A DNA stretch of 44,970 bases, taken from positions 1-44,970 of the forward strand of contig NZ_PYUI01000030.1 of assembly GCF_003097355.1 (NCBI RefSeq), in the 5' to 3' direction. A program made the position numbers and the translations under genes. Source of the DNA: Arthrobacter sp. H-02-3. Lineage in GTDB: Bacteria; Actinomycetota; Actinomycetes; Actinomycetales; Micrococcaceae. The notes under the pieces were generated by a model. The model saw nothing but the letters and a program-made list of their open reading frames with translations, made no database searches and had not been told where the DNA came from. This document shows, in pieces, positions 8,585 to 16,955 of the stretch (positions are counted from its first letter, which is position 1; every line of letters starts with the position of its first letter).

Positions 8585-8842
8585 ATGAGCTCACCCCAAT
8601 ACCAGGGCTACGCGCCCGCATCCGCGAAGACCAACGGTCTGGCCATCGCGGCACTCGTTTCATCCTTCTTTATCAGCCTGCTCGGGATCATCCTGGGTCA
8701 CATCGCCCTGAACCAGATTAAGACCACCGGTGAAAGCGGCCGTGGCCTGGCCATCGCCGCACTGGTCATCGGCTACGCGTCGATCGCCTTTGCGGTGATC
8801 TTCGTCGTTGTAATCATGGGCACTGCGGCCGCAAACCGCTAA
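8585..8842 (+). CDS. DUF4190-domain small membrane protein
   Basis: This 85-residue protein has two hydrophobic hairpin helices at about 18-40 and 55-78. The signature NGLAIAALVSSFFISLLGIILGHIAL followed by GRGLAIAALVIGY is typical of DUF4190 proteins. The N-terminus is a short Gln/Tyr/Pro-rich cytosolic tail (SSPQYQGYAP), as in related actinobacterial proteins. The ATG at 8585 fits the domain boundary; the ribosome binding site is only weakly visible. Role unknown; the family is generally thought to sit in the cell membrane. Confidence 0.85.
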   Translation: MSSPQYQGYAPASAKTNGLAIAALVSSFFISLLGIILGHIALNQIKTTGESGRGLAIAALVIGYASIAFAVIFVVVIMGTAAANR

Positions 8843-8852
8843 GACTCGGCAG

Positions 8853-8888
8853 ACGGCCCCCTCCGGCACCGGCCGGAAGGGGCCGTTT
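8853..8888 (+). terminator. Rho-independent terminator
   Basis: The arms 8853-8866 and 8873-8886 form a 14-position stem with one mismatch, a CACCGG loop and a short TTT run. It closes the DUF4190 gene just ahead of the cellulase gene. Confidence 0.8.
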
Positions 8889-8950
8889 GCGTCCCGCCTG
8901 CCGCCCCGGGTCACCAGGGCCGCACCCGCACGCCACTCTCAGGAGGAACT

Positions 8951-10606
8951 GTGAAGCTGCTTTCCAACCCGTCCCGCCACGCTGGCCATCGACCTTCCGT
9001 GCCTGCCGCCCTTCTTGGAATTGCGGTGGCTGCCGGGCTGGCTTTCGCCGGCGTCGCCGTGGCCGCGCCGCCCCCGGCCATCGCCGCAACAACCCCGGCG
9101 CCGACCGGCTGGCTGCACACCTCCGGCGGCACGATCCTGGACTCGAACAACGCCCCGTATACGATCAAGGCAGCATCCTGGTTCGGCATGGAAACTCCTG
9201 ACTGCATGCCGCACGGGCTGTGGACCCTGACCATCGACGACGCCCTGGCCAACATCAAGTCGATGGGCTTCAACACCGTCCGGCTGCCGTTCTCCAATGA
9301 GTGCCTGGCCGCGACGTCCATCAAGGGAAGCCTGAACTACTGGGCCAACCGCGCCTACGGGCTCGAAGGCAAGACGCCCTTGTTTCTGATGGACACGGTG
9401 ATCGCCCGCGCCAAGGCCAACGGCCTGCACATCATCCTGGACCGGCACCGGCCGTCCTCCGCGGACCAGTCTCCGCTCTGGTACACCTCCGCCTACCCGG
9501 AGTCGAAGTGGATCGCCGACTGGAAGATGCTCGCCGCGCGCTACAAGACCGATCCCACCGTCATCGGCGCAGACCTTCACAACGAGCCCGCCGGCGCAGC
9601 GACCTGGGGCGGGGCCGCCGCCACCGACTGGCAGGCCGCAGCCACCCGTGGCGGGAACGCCGTCCTGGCCGCCAACCCCAACCTGCTGATCATCATCGAG
9701 GGGATAGAGAACCAGGGCAACGGCACGTCCACCTGGTGGGGCGGCGGCCTGGCCGACGTCAAGAACAAGCCCGTCACCCTGGCCACACCCAACCGCGTAG
9801 TGTATTCCCCGCACGACTACCCGGCGTCGTTGTTTGCGCAGAAGTGGTTCAGCGATCCCAGCTACCCGAACAACCTGCCGGCCGTCTGGGATGCCAACTG
9901 GGGCTACATCCAGAAGCAGGGCATCGCCCCGGTTCTGCTCGGCGAGTTCGGGACCGCGCTGCAGACCACGTCCGACAAACAGTGGATGGAGAAGATCGTC
10001 TCCTACCTCGGGACCAACTCCATGAGCTTCGCTTATTGGGCGTTCAATCCGAACAGTGCGATCACCGGGGGCCTTGTCCAGTCGGACTGGCGCACCCCGG
10101 AGACTGCCAAACTGGATGCGCTCGCACCGATCCTGAAGAGCACCCCGTCTCCGACAGTATCGCCGACGGTGTCCCCGTCGCCGACTGTCACGGCGTCCCC
10201 GACGGCGACCGCCACCGCAACACCGACGCCCACAACCACTGCGACGCCAACGATCACTGCATCGCCGTCGCCGTCGCCGACGGCGTCAGCGTCTCCCGTG
10301 CCGACGTCGGGCGGGTCCATCAGCGCGGTCTGGAAACTGACCAGTTCGTGGACCGGTGGCTACGTGGCCAACATAGAGGTCACGGGCCTCCGGGCGGCCG
10401 CCGGCTGGAGCGTGAGCTGGCCCGATGCCAATGTCACCCGGGTGGCCAACTCCTGGGGCATCACCTGCACGGTCATTCCCAAGGTGTCGGTGACCTGCAG
10501 CGGATCGGACTGGGCCACCAAGATCGCCGCCGGCCAGAAACTGTCCGTGGGCCTGCAGGTGGACTCGCTGATGGCCCCCGTCAACCCGGTGCTGACCCTG
10601 AAATAG
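8951..10606 (+). CDS. Secreted GH5 endoglucanase with CBM2
   Basis: This is a 551-residue extracellular beta-glucanase, probably acting on cellulose. The GTG at 8951 follows AGGAGG with good spacing. Residues 1-46 form a signal peptide with a basic start and Ala-rich core. Residues 50-390 are a glycoside hydrolase family 5 barrel: NTVRLPFSNE, the acid/base Glu212 in LHNEP, and the nucleophile Glu333 in LLGEFGT are visible. Residues about 398-456 are a Thr/Pro/Ser/Ala linker, and 457-551 resemble a cellulose-binding CBM2 with the paired cysteines expected for the fold. GH5 members also include mannanases and xyloglucanases, so the exact glucan is inferred. The gene has no nearby partner except a remnant of another surface protein just downstream. 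Confidence 0.93.
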   Translation: MKLLSNPSRHAGHRPSVPAALLGIAVAAGLAFAGVAVAAPPPAIAATTPAPTGWLHTSGGTILDSNNAPYTIKAASWFGMETPDCMPHGLWTLTIDDALANIKSMGFNTVRLPFSNECLAATSIKGSLNYWANRAYGLEGKTPLFLMDTVIARAKANGLHIILDRHRPSSADQSPLWYTSAYPESKWIADWKMLAARYKTDPTVIGADLHNEPAGAATWGGAAATDWQAAATRGGNAVLAANPNLLIIIEGIENQGNGTSTWWGGGLADVKNKPVTLATPNRVVYSPHDYPASLFAQKWFSDPSYPNNLPAVWDANWGYIQKQGIAPVLLGEFGTALQTTSDKQWMEKIVSYLGTNSMSFAYWAFNPNSAITGGLVQSDWRTPETAKLDALAPILKSTPSPTVSPTVSPSPTVTASPTATATATPTPTTTATPTITASPSPSPTASASPVPTSGGSISAVWKLTSSWTGGYVANIEVTGLRAAAGWSVSWPDANVTRVANSWGITCTVIPKVSVTCSGSDWATKIAAGQKLSVGLQVDSLMAPVNPVLTLK

Positions 10607-10910
10607 CCGGACCAGCCCGGCTCGTCGCAACGGCGTCGTTATCTCGAATGCTTGCTCGGCCACCTACAAGGTCAGGGCGGCCGACCGGAACGCGAAGATC
10701 GCCGTCCGGGTCGCGGGTCGCTTCTTGGCTTCACGACCGCGTCCCGGGTCAGCGGCGCGTTCATCGCACGCTGAGCGCCGCCCTCCCTTGGTGGTCGGGC
10801 CGCCGGGCCTATCGACAGATGTGCCGAAACCGGCGCATGGTTAAGGCCAGCGGCGGGCCCGAGTTTTCTCTTCTGCCAGCCTCCGTTGCCGCACTTCTTT
10901 GGGGGATAAC
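10607..10910. other. Intergenic region between cellulase and lipoprotein
   Basis: About 300 bases hold the repeat-domain remnant at 10620-10774 and otherwise nothing that I recognise. There is a weak purine-rich site (GGGGG) just before the lipoprotein start at 10911. Confidence 0.5.
10620..10774 (+). pseudogene. Frameshifted remnant of a surface-repeat domain
   Basis: In one frame (10626-10727) the DNA reads RNGVVISNACSATYKV, followed by RAADRNAKIAVRVAGRFL. In the frame shifted by one base (10727-10774) it reads GFTTASRVSGAFIAR and a stop. The two pieces join smoothly if one G is restored in a GG run near 10727-10728. This is the pattern of the C-terminal end of the Ig-like/cell-surface repeats seen in secreted actinobacterial enzymes ('ATYKVTAADRGKKIRVTVTG...AGYTT...'). 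There is no start codon, signal peptide or longer frame upstream, so this is a gene fragment and not an active gene. Confidence 0.6.
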
Positions 10911-11657
10911 TTGAAAAAACGCACCACGCGCCTGCTGGGCACCGCGACCCTGACGGGCATACTCCTCACGACCGCGGCCTGCGCCGACCCGCAGGCGAGC
11001 TCGCAACCGATCTCCACAACCCCGGCTGCACCCGCTGCAACGATTACCGCTGCCGACTCTGCCCGGGCAGCAAGCGAGACCACGTCTCCGGCCCCCGCCC
11101 CAGAGACACCCCGGGCTGCAGCATTGCAGACGTTCACGTTCCCGGACGGCCACATTTCGTTCACTCACCCGGCCGACTGGACGGTCAAGGTCAAGCCTGG
11201 TCCGGCCCTCAACGCGGAAGCCCAGAAGAACTCATTCGAAGCGATCATCTCGGATGCGACCGGCACAGAATTGGCCCGCATGTACAGCGGCATGTACGGC
11301 GATGGCGCCGCCGGGCCGGCAAGTCGGACCATCCTGGATCACGCACCCGTGCCCGGCGTTACCAACATGGCGGGGGAAGGCACAGAGTTCGGCTTCGCCT
11401 ATGACGAGTACCCGGGGGCCACCGGAGGCCCTTACTACTTCATGGACGTCCGGAACGCGAGGGAATTCCTGGCAACCACCGACTCCTCCGGTTCCAACCA
11501 GATCCGGCTGCCCAACGGCGTACTGAGCGCCTGGGTCGTTTTGTCCGATGCGCCGTCCACACCGGCTTTTGCTTCCCCGGGCGAAGCGAAAGCCTGGATG
11601 GGCACAGAGCGCTACGCGCAGCTGAAGGCGATGCTGCTGAGCCTGCACTACGCCTAG
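10911..11657 (+). CDS. Putative secreted lipoprotein
   Basis: This 248-residue protein has a short basic N-terminus (LKKRTTR), a hydrophobic core and a Cys after LLTTAA. This is a lipobox-like end, but its -3 residue is Thr, so lipidation is likely but not certain. After a Ser/Thr/Pro/Ala-rich spacer (about residues 27-66) there is a compact domain containing FTFPDGHISFTHPADWTVKV, which resembles the opening of the PsbP/DcrB-like 'tests for export of surface lipoprotein' folds. I do not assign a function. The TTG at 10911 has a GGGGG site five bases upstream; the TTG at 10899 would add four residues. Confidence 0.65.
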   Translation: MKKRTTRLLGTATLTGILLTTAACADPQASSQPISTTPAAPAATITAADSARAASETTSPAPAPETPRAAALQTFTFPDGHISFTHPADWTVKVKPGPALNAEAQKNSFEAIISDATGTELARMYSGMYGDGAAGPASRTILDHAPVPGVTNMAGEGTEFGFAYDEYPGATGGPYYFMDVRNAREFLATTDSSGSNQIRLPNGVLSAWVVLSDAPSTPAFASPGEAKAWMGTERYAQLKAMLLSLHYA

Positions 11658-11677
11658 GCAAAGGGTACCGTCAGTCC

Positions 11678-12076
11678 ATGAGAGATCATGTCCGCTGGGC
11701 CGACGGAGCATGGTCGTTGCTTGTCCTGTTCGCTGTTGCGGTGACGGCGTGCGGGCTGGCCGAGTCGTTCAGCCTCATCGTCAGGTCACCCACGGACGCG
11801 GAAGGGCACGGCCTGGTATTCCTCGGATCTACGGCGTTCGCGGCGGCTGCCGTGTGGGCGAGGCTGAGGCGAAGGCCGCTCTGGGTGTCGATTTTGACGG
11901 CGCTGCCCGCAGTGGTCGTCGGAGGGTTGTCCGCGGAAATGCCTGACGGGCTCTACGCCCATTTGGCGGGGCTCTTCCTGGTCCCTGCAGCGCTGAGCGC
12001 GATGCTGGCGGACCTGCTGTTCCCCGACCCTCAAATTTTGCCGGCCTGGGACGCCGAGGCCGATCCCGCCAACTGA
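11678..12076 (+). CDS. Small integral membrane protein
   Basis: This 132-residue protein has four hydrophobic segments, at about residues 11-32, 46-62, 68-86 and 92-112. The first contains a Cys (VTACGLAESF). It has no recognised domain. The gene starts 20 bases after the lipoprotein gene ends, so they may form a two-gene operon. The ATG at 11678 is preceded by only a weak ribosome binding site. Role unknown. A stretch of frames following it belongs to a gene remnant (12153-12554) and not to this gene. Confidence 0.65.
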   Translation: MRDHVRWADGAWSLLVLFAVAVTACGLAESFSLIVRSPTDAEGHGLVFLGSTAFAAAAVWARLRRRPLWVSILTALPAVVVGGLSAEMPDGLYAHLAGLFLVPAALSAMLADLLFPDPQILPAWDAEADPAN

Positions 12077-12550
12077 TTCCTGTGCCACCGCTGTCAGTGC
12101 GGCCAGCAACTCGCGCTTCTGCGCCACGGGGACGCGTAGTGAACCTGGATGATTGGCATCCGCCGAGACTCGCACGTTGCCCGGCGAGCTCAAGACTGAC
12201 AGCGCCCAGGGCTCTTTCACCGCCGACGCGGACGGGATCCCCCTCACCTACACCACCGCGCCCGGGGACACCGAGCGCCAGATCGAGGCCAGGTTCAAGA
12301 CCCCCGACTTGGAATGGGCGAACCGCACGCTCACCGGCACCGACCGCGTCTGGTATGACTTCTCTGACCTGCCCTCCGGGGAGTTGGCCCCGGGCCAGAC
12401 CATCAGCCTGGCCCTGAACAAACCCATCCACAAAAGGGTCATCCTGACGTGGGCCGGGCTCCCGCGTAACCCTGAAAGTACGGATCGGGGCTGTATCCGA
12501 CTGAGAAATTCCCGAAGGCCCGGTTGCGGAGGAAGCCCGGCGCTGAGACG
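12077..12550. other. Intergenic stretch holding the LysM-like remnant
   Basis: The first 75 bases after the membrane gene carry no clear gene; the rest is occupied by the LysM-like remnant. No promoter or terminator is evident. Confidence 0.4.
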
Positions 12551-12554
12551 CTAG
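12153..12554 (+). pseudogene. Probable truncated LysM-like protein
   Basis: The frame reads TRTLPGELKTDSAQGSF, then GIPLTYTTAPGDTERQIEARF, and later SDLPSGELAPGQTISLALN. The middle part resembles a LysM repeat (YTVxxGDTxxxIAARF), as in secreted actinobacterial wall-binding proteins. It lacks a signal peptide; an in-frame stop lies at 12150-12152, just before a TTG at 12153 with no ribosome binding site, so the 5' part appears to be missing. The C-terminal 30 residues (after LTWAGLP) look unlike coding sequence. I treat it as a decayed gene. A short live gene that starts at the TTG cannot be excluded. Confidence 0.4.
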
Positions 12555-13681
12555 CCGGCTTCGCTCTGGATACGGTCCTTTACGCTTTGAGGCATGGTCG
12601 AGCACGCGTCGTCGTCGGCGCGCCGGTCAGCATGACTGTCGGCGGTGTCGGTGATACCGACCGTTGCGACGGCCGCCTGCCATCCGCCCAGACCGGTGAT
12701 CTGCCGCGGCACCCAGACGTTGGCCGCCCCGTTCACCAGGTTCCAGACGGCGGGGTGGACGCCATCGCCGAGGTAGATTCCACCGTTGGGGTCTCTCCTG
12801 ACCAGATCCGGCAAGGGCAGGACGCCCATCAGTTGAGCAGACTGGTAATCGGACATGTTCCACGGCGGTGTTCCGAAGTAGTACCAGCTGGCGGCGCAGA
12901 CACCGTACAGGTGAGGGCCGAACTGGGCATAGTTCAGGTAGAGCTCCAAAGCCCGTTGGGGGCTCAGCGTGTAACTGAACTGGGTTGCCAGGACGGCCTC
13001 GATGCCTTTGCGGGCGGCGCTTTGGTCGTCCCAGAGGAAAATGTTCTTGACCAGCTGCTGGGGGATGGTGGAGCCGCTCGGGTCGGGCTTTCCCTGGAAG
13101 TACGCCTGCGCCCTGGCCTGGAAGTCTCCTAGGTCGAAAGCGCCAGAGCGGGTGCCGAGCTGTTCGTCTTCATGGGCGATTGTCGCGGCGAGCAGGTGCC
13201 GGCTGATGTGGTTGATCGAGACAAACTGGTAGACGTTGGGCTCGCCGGCCTCAAGCATGTAAGCAGTGCGCGGCAGGGTCACGCCCATGCTGAACATAAA
13301 CGCAATGATCTGGACCAGAACCAGCGGGGCGATCAGAGCCAGCAGGAGTTTGCGGCGCCACCTCCGCTTAGGACGCTTGCCGGGCTGACCGACCGGAGGG
13401 ACAGGCTGCTTAGCTTGATCCGGCTCCACCGCAGGCGGGCTTACAGTCGGCGACGCTGGCTCCTGAGACGTCAGGGCCCCGGGCACCGGGTAGCTCACAA
13501 CTTTCGCCGGCGCTTCCTCCGGCCCCTCAGTAGTCCACAGGCCAGGCTGACCGTCCTGCGAGGTTGGGCCTGGCACCGGGTAACTGACGACCTTCGCAGG
13601 TGCTGTGCCCGGACGGCCAGATCGTGGAGGGTGGTCCGGCGGTGGCCGCCGCGGCGGGGTCGGTGATGTCGGGTTGTCCAT
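12551..13681 (-). CDS. Monofunctional peptidoglycan transglycosylase (GT51)
   Basis: This 376-residue membrane-anchored enzyme resembles MtgA-type GT51 proteins, which polymerise lipid II into glycan strands. A cytosolic Pro-rich tail of about 100 residues carries two copies of APAKVVSYPVPG (27-38 and 57-68). Then come a basic patch, one transmembrane segment (about 111-131), and the extracytoplasmic transferase domain. Motifs visible are HEDEQL (putative catalytic Glu171), GSTIPQQLVKNIFL (203-216) and LELYLNYAQFG. The first motif departs from the usual EDxxFxxHxG, having Leu and Arg at the Phe and His positions, so activity may be altered. There is no transpeptidase domain. The ATG at 13681 follows GAAGG. 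Confidence 0.85.
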   Translation of the reverse strand: MDNPTSPTPPRRPPPDHPPRSGRPGTAPAKVVSYPVPGPTSQDGQPGLWTTEGPEEAPAKVVSYPVPGALTSQEPASPTVSPPAVEPDQAKQPVPPVGQPGKRPKRRWRRKLLLALIAPLVLVQIIAFMFSMGVTLPRTAYMLEAGEPNVYQFVSINHISRHLLAATIAHEDEQLGTRSGAFDLGDFQARAQAYFQGKPDPSGSTIPQQLVKNIFLWDDQSAARKGIEAVLATQFSYTLSPQRALELYLNYAQFGPHLYGVCAASWYYFGTPPWNMSDYQSAQLMGVLPLPDLVRRDPNGGIYLGDGVHPAVWNLVNGAANVWVPRQITGLGGWQAAVATVGITDTADSHADRRADDDACSTMPQSVKDRIQSEAG

Positions 13682-13963
13682 CAGTTTGCCTTCGCTGCTC
13701 GCTCCCGGATAAATCTCAAAGAGATGAAGGATGGGACGAAATTCTACCGGGCAGTCCTGGGAATTGTTCTCAGCCGGCTACGCGGTGGGCGCCGCTGCAC
13801 ACCTGGAGTTCAAAAATCAGTCCGTGACCGGAGGAGCGCGGGCGGGGCTGGTGAGGGTCCGGCCGCACTCGGCGCGCTCGGTGCGGTCACAAGGGCATCC
13901 CACGGCCACCAGCAAAAAACCCCGTATCCCCGCTGAATCAGCGGAAATACGGGGTTCTTCCCG
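13682..13963. other. Intergenic region between transglycosylase and tRNA-Thr
   Basis: About 280 bases. It holds the tRNA terminator (13914-13957) and a GATGAAGGATGG stretch. Short frames on the plus strand begin near 13724 and 13731, but none has a recognisable protein or ribosome binding site. Confidence 0.45.
13914..13957 (-). terminator. Terminator for tRNA-Thr
   Basis: Read on the minus strand, the sequence forms a strong hairpin (CCCCGTAT, internal mismatches, CCGCTG, loop, CAGCGG, ATACGGGG) followed by TTTTTT. It lies directly downstream of the tRNA and is a textbook factor-independent terminator. Confidence 0.85.
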
Positions 13964-14036
13964 AGCTTCCTGCCAGAATCGAACTGGCGACCTTCTCATT
14001 ACGAGTGAGACGCTCTACCAACTGAGCTAAGGAAGC
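13964..14036 (-). tRNA. tRNA-Thr (anticodon CGU)
   Basis: The minus strand folds as a complete cloverleaf. The acceptor stem pairs GCTTCCT with AGGAAGC (14030-14036 against 13965-13971). The D arm carries AGCTCAGTTGGTAGAGC, the anticodon loop is CTCGTAA with CGU at 14001-14003, and the T arm contains TTCGATT. The discriminator base is U at 13964, and no CCA is encoded, as is usual in actinobacteria. CGU reads ACG (threonine). It is followed by a strong terminator. Confidence 0.95.
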
Positions 14037-14166
14037 AACCACATGAAAGCCCGGCGAACCGGGCGGATCATGCAAGAGATAACTGTAATAGAGTCCCGGC
14101 GTCCGGGTCAAAATGAGCGTCCGCGGCCGCCCGCCGGCCCAGCAAACCGTACCGAGCAGACGCTAC

Positions 14167-15753
14167 CTAGCAGACGGTGTTGTCCGCCGGAGTCTTGCCG
14201 TCCACGAGGTAGTCATCGACGGCGTTGCCGATGCAGCTGTTGGAGCGGCCATAAGCCGTGTGGCCCTCGCCCTTCCACGTCAGCAGCGAGGCATTCCCGA
14301 GCTGCTTGCGCAGGGAGCTGGCCCATTCGACGGGGGTGGCCGGATCGCCAGTCGTTCCCACAACAACAATGGGGGCCGAACCCTTGTACTCCACTGGGGC
14401 CGGGGTCCGGACGTTTTTGTACGGCCAGTCCTTGCAGTTAGTTCCGCCGTAGGCGAAGTAGTAACCCAGGGTGGGGGAGAGCTGGCGCAGCTTCTGGTCC
14501 TCGGCCCGCATGGAGGCGGTGTCGGTCACCATGGGGTAGTCCAGGCAGTTGATGGCGTTGAAGGCGAAGGAGCTGTTCGACGTGTAGGTGCCGCTGGGGT
14601 CCCGGTCGGCGCCGAAGTCGGCCAGTTGCATCATGCCCGTGCCGTCGCCGGCCAGGGCCTGGCCGAGCGCCCGGGTGAGGATCGGCCAGTTGTCATTGTT
14701 GTAGAGCGGGATGATGAGGCCGCTGACGAACGTCGACCCGGAGACCTTCCGGCCGTCCTTCGACGGCAGCGGGTTGGCCTCCGCGGCGTTGATCGCGTTG
14801 CGGATCTGCTGGACGCCGTCCTCGGCGCTTCCCGTCATCGGGCATCCGCTGGTCTGCTGGCAGTTGGCAACGTAGGTGTGCAGGGCCTTGTCGAAGGCCA
14901 CGGTCTGGCCGGCAGTCAGTTCCTCGTAGCTCAGAGACGGATCCAACGCGCCGTCGAGGACCAGCCGGCCGACGTTGTCCGGGAACAGCGACGCGTAGGT
15001 GGCGCCCAGGAGCGTCCCGTAGGAGTAGCCGAGGTAGTTCAGCTTGGCGTCGTTGACCACACCGCGGAGGATGTCGAGGTCCTTGGCCGCGCTGACGGTG
15101 TCGATCTGGCCCAGGACCGGCCCGGTGTTCTCTGCGCATTTGGCTGCGATGGCCTTGTTGTCGGCCAGGGCCGCTTGCAGTCCGGCATCGGTGTCCAGCG
15201 CGTAGGTCTTGGCACGGGACGCGTCACGTTCCGCGTCCGTGAGGCAGGTGACCGGGGCGGAGCGCTTCACGCCGCGGGGGTCGAAGCCCACGATGTCATA
15301 GGCGGACCGGACCTTCTCCGAAATGTTGGTGTTGGCCGCGTCCCTGACGAAGTCATAGCCCGATCCGCCCGGGCCGCCCGGGTTGACCAAGAGGGTGCCC
15401 TTCTTGTTGCCCTTCGTGGGGAGCTTGATGGCGGCGAGTTCGATGTGGTCACCGTCAGGCTTGCTGTAGTCCAGCGGGACCTTGATTTTGGCGCACTGGA
15501 AGCTGCTCTCGCACGGCTTCCAGTCGATCCGCTGGGAGTAGAAGCTGCGCAGTTCCGCGGGCGCCGCCGCAGCGATCGACGGGTCTGCCTGTCCCGATGC
15601 GGCCCCCGACGTTGCGGCACCCGAGCCGCCGCCGCTGCCACCACCGAAAAGGCTGCACGAGGCCAGTGTCACGGCCAAGGCCGCGGCGCCGACGGCCCGC
15701 ATGCCGATCGCCAGGGATCGGGATCTTGCGGACTTGGGTCGAGCAGGCTTCAT
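14167..15753 (-). CDS. Secreted alpha/beta-hydrolase lipoprotein (tripeptidyl aminopeptidase-like)
   Basis: This 528-residue exported peptidase-like hydrolase belongs to the SlpD/Tap family of Streptomyces. The ATG at 15753 has AGGAG six bases upstream; a longer frame from 15816 is not preferred. The signal peptide ends in a lipobox (LASC at about 27-30), followed by a Gly/Ser-rich tether. The mature part has an alpha/beta-hydrolase fold with nucleophile Ser244 in GYSYGT, Asp470 in VVGTTGDPATP and His498 in GEGHTAYG. The C-terminal TAP-like segment has two Cys that may form a disulfide. It lies 59 bases after holB and may be co-transcribed. The family cleaves N-terminal tripeptides; the substrate here is inferred. 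Confidence 0.9.
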   Translation of the reverse strand: MKPARPKSARSRSLAIGMRAVGAAALAVTLASCSLFGGGSGGGSGAATSGAASGQADPSIAAAAPAELRSFYSQRIDWKPCESSFQCAKIKVPLDYSKPDGDHIELAAIKLPTKGNKKGTLLVNPGGPGGSGYDFVRDAANTNISEKVRSAYDIVGFDPRGVKRSAPVTCLTDAERDASRAKTYALDTDAGLQAALADNKAIAAKCAENTGPVLGQIDTVSAAKDLDILRGVVNDAKLNYLGYSYGTLLGATYASLFPDNVGRLVLDGALDPSLSYEELTAGQTVAFDKALHTYVANCQQTSGCPMTGSAEDGVQQIRNAINAAEANPLPSKDGRKVSGSTFVSGLIIPLYNNDNWPILTRALGQALAGDGTGMMQLADFGADRDPSGTYTSNSSFAFNAINCLDYPMVTDTASMRAEDQKLRQLSPTLGYYFAYGGTNCKDWPYKNVRTPAPVEYKGSAPIVVVGTTGDPATPVEWASSLRKQLGNASLLTWKGEGHTAYGRSNSCIGNAVDDYLVDGKTPADNTVC

Positions 15754-15812
15754 GCGGATCTCCTTGGAGGATAGGAACGAAAGCGATGGTGTCGGTGGAG
15801 TGGCCGCGGCCA

Positions 15813-16955
15813 TCAAATCAGGCTGGAGGCCATGGACTCAATCGCCAGCAGCGGAGCCACGTTGGTGGTGGTGATCCGTTTGCGGGCCTTGTTGATGGCG
15901 TCCATGCGGGCAAGGGTCACTTCGGCGGTGGAACGGGAAGCGAAGTCTTCGAGTTCGCTCCGGAGTTCAAGATTGACCAGTTCCACGGCGTTCCCCATCT
16001 GGATGATCAGGACATCCCGGTAAAAGGACAGCAGGTCCGTCAGCTTGCGGTCAAGGGAATCGGTGATCGAGCGCTTGGCGCGGCGTTTCTGGTCATCCTC
16101 GAGCTGCTTGACCTGGCCCCGCATGGCCGGCGGCAGCGTGCCGCTTTCGGGTGCCCCGAGGGTGGCCAGCAGTGCCGCTTTCTCGGCGGCATCGCGCTCG
16201 TCATTGGAACTGGTGGCTTCCTCGGTGGCGATCTTGACCAGCTTCTCCGCCATCATGACCGCCGCCGTGACACCACGCAGGGACAGCGGAAAACGAACAG
16301 TCTCCAGGCGGCGCTCACGGGCCTCCGGGTCCCGGGCCAGGCGGCGGGCGATCCCCACGTGGCTTTGCGCCGCCCGGGCAGCGCGCTCGGCAACCGCCGG
16401 GTCCACGCCGTCGCGCTTGACCAGCAGGGCCGCGACGTCGGCGGCCGGCGGAAGCCGCAGCGCCACCGGACGGCAGCGGGAGCGGATGGTCACGAGGACA
16501 TCGGCAGGGGAGGGGGCACAGAGCATCCAGACGGTGCGGGGTGTGGGTTCCTCAATGGCCTTGAGCAGGACGTTGGTGGTGCGCTCGGCCATCCGGTCGG
16601 CGTCCTCCACCACAATGATCCGCCACCGGGCCGACGACGGCCGGTTCCCTGCCGTTGACACGAGCTCGCGCGCCTCATCAATGGTGATGGTGACCTTTTC
16701 GGTGCGCACGAACGCGACGTCGGAATGGGTTTCGCCGAGAATGGTCAGGCATGCCGGGCACTCGCCGCACCCGCGCTGGCTGACGTCCTCCTGGTCACAG
16801 TTCAGGGCCGCGGCGAAGGCCTTGGCGGCGTTGGAGCGGCCGGAACCGGGCGGACCGGTGAATAGCCACGCATGCGTGAGGCCTTCGCCCTGGGCCGCCT
16901 GGCGCAGCTGGGCCACGACGGCGTCCTGGCCCTGGAGGTCGTCCCAGACGGTCAT
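15813..16955 (-). CDS. holB: DNA polymerase III subunit delta'
   Basis: This 380-residue clamp-loader subunit acts in the replisome with DnaX and HolA to load the beta clamp. The Walker A motif GPPGSGRSN (about 34-42) is followed by a zinc-binding cluster (Cys residues in CDQEDVSQRGCGECPAC) and a region with VVEDADRM and LLKAIEEPTP. The C-terminal helical domain completes it. As is usual for delta', the motif has a Ser/Arg variation around the loop, so ATPase activity need not be expected. The start codon overlaps the tmk stop by four bases (ATGA), so the two are translationally coupled. Length is normal for actinobacteria. Confidence 0.95.
   Translation of the reverse strand: MTVWDDLQGQDAVVAQLRQAAQGEGLTHAWLFTGPPGSGRSNAAKAFAAALNCDQEDVSQRGCGECPACLTILGETHSDVAFVRTEKVTITIDEARELVSTAGNRPSSARWRIIVVEDADRMAERTTNVLLKAIEEPTPRTVWMLCAPSPADVLVTIRSRCRPVALRLPPAADVAALLVKRDGVDPAVAERAARAAQSHVGIARRLARDPEARERRLETVRFPLSLRGVTAAVMMAEKLVKIATEEATSSNDERDAAEKAALLATLGAPESGTLPPAMRGQVKQLEDDQKRRAKRSITDSLDRKLTDLLSFYRDVLIIQMGNAVELVNLELRSELEDFASRSTAEVTLARMDAINKARKRITTTNVAPLLAIESMASSLI

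Noticed and set aside
13724..14030. Short plus-strand frames beside the tRNA
   Set aside because: No ribosome binding site; they run into the terminator and tRNA antisense, and the peptides match nothing that I recognise.
14113..15774. 553-residue plus-strand frame over the peptidase
   Set aside because: Antisense of a well-marked lipoprotein peptidase; no ribosome binding site and no recognisable fold.
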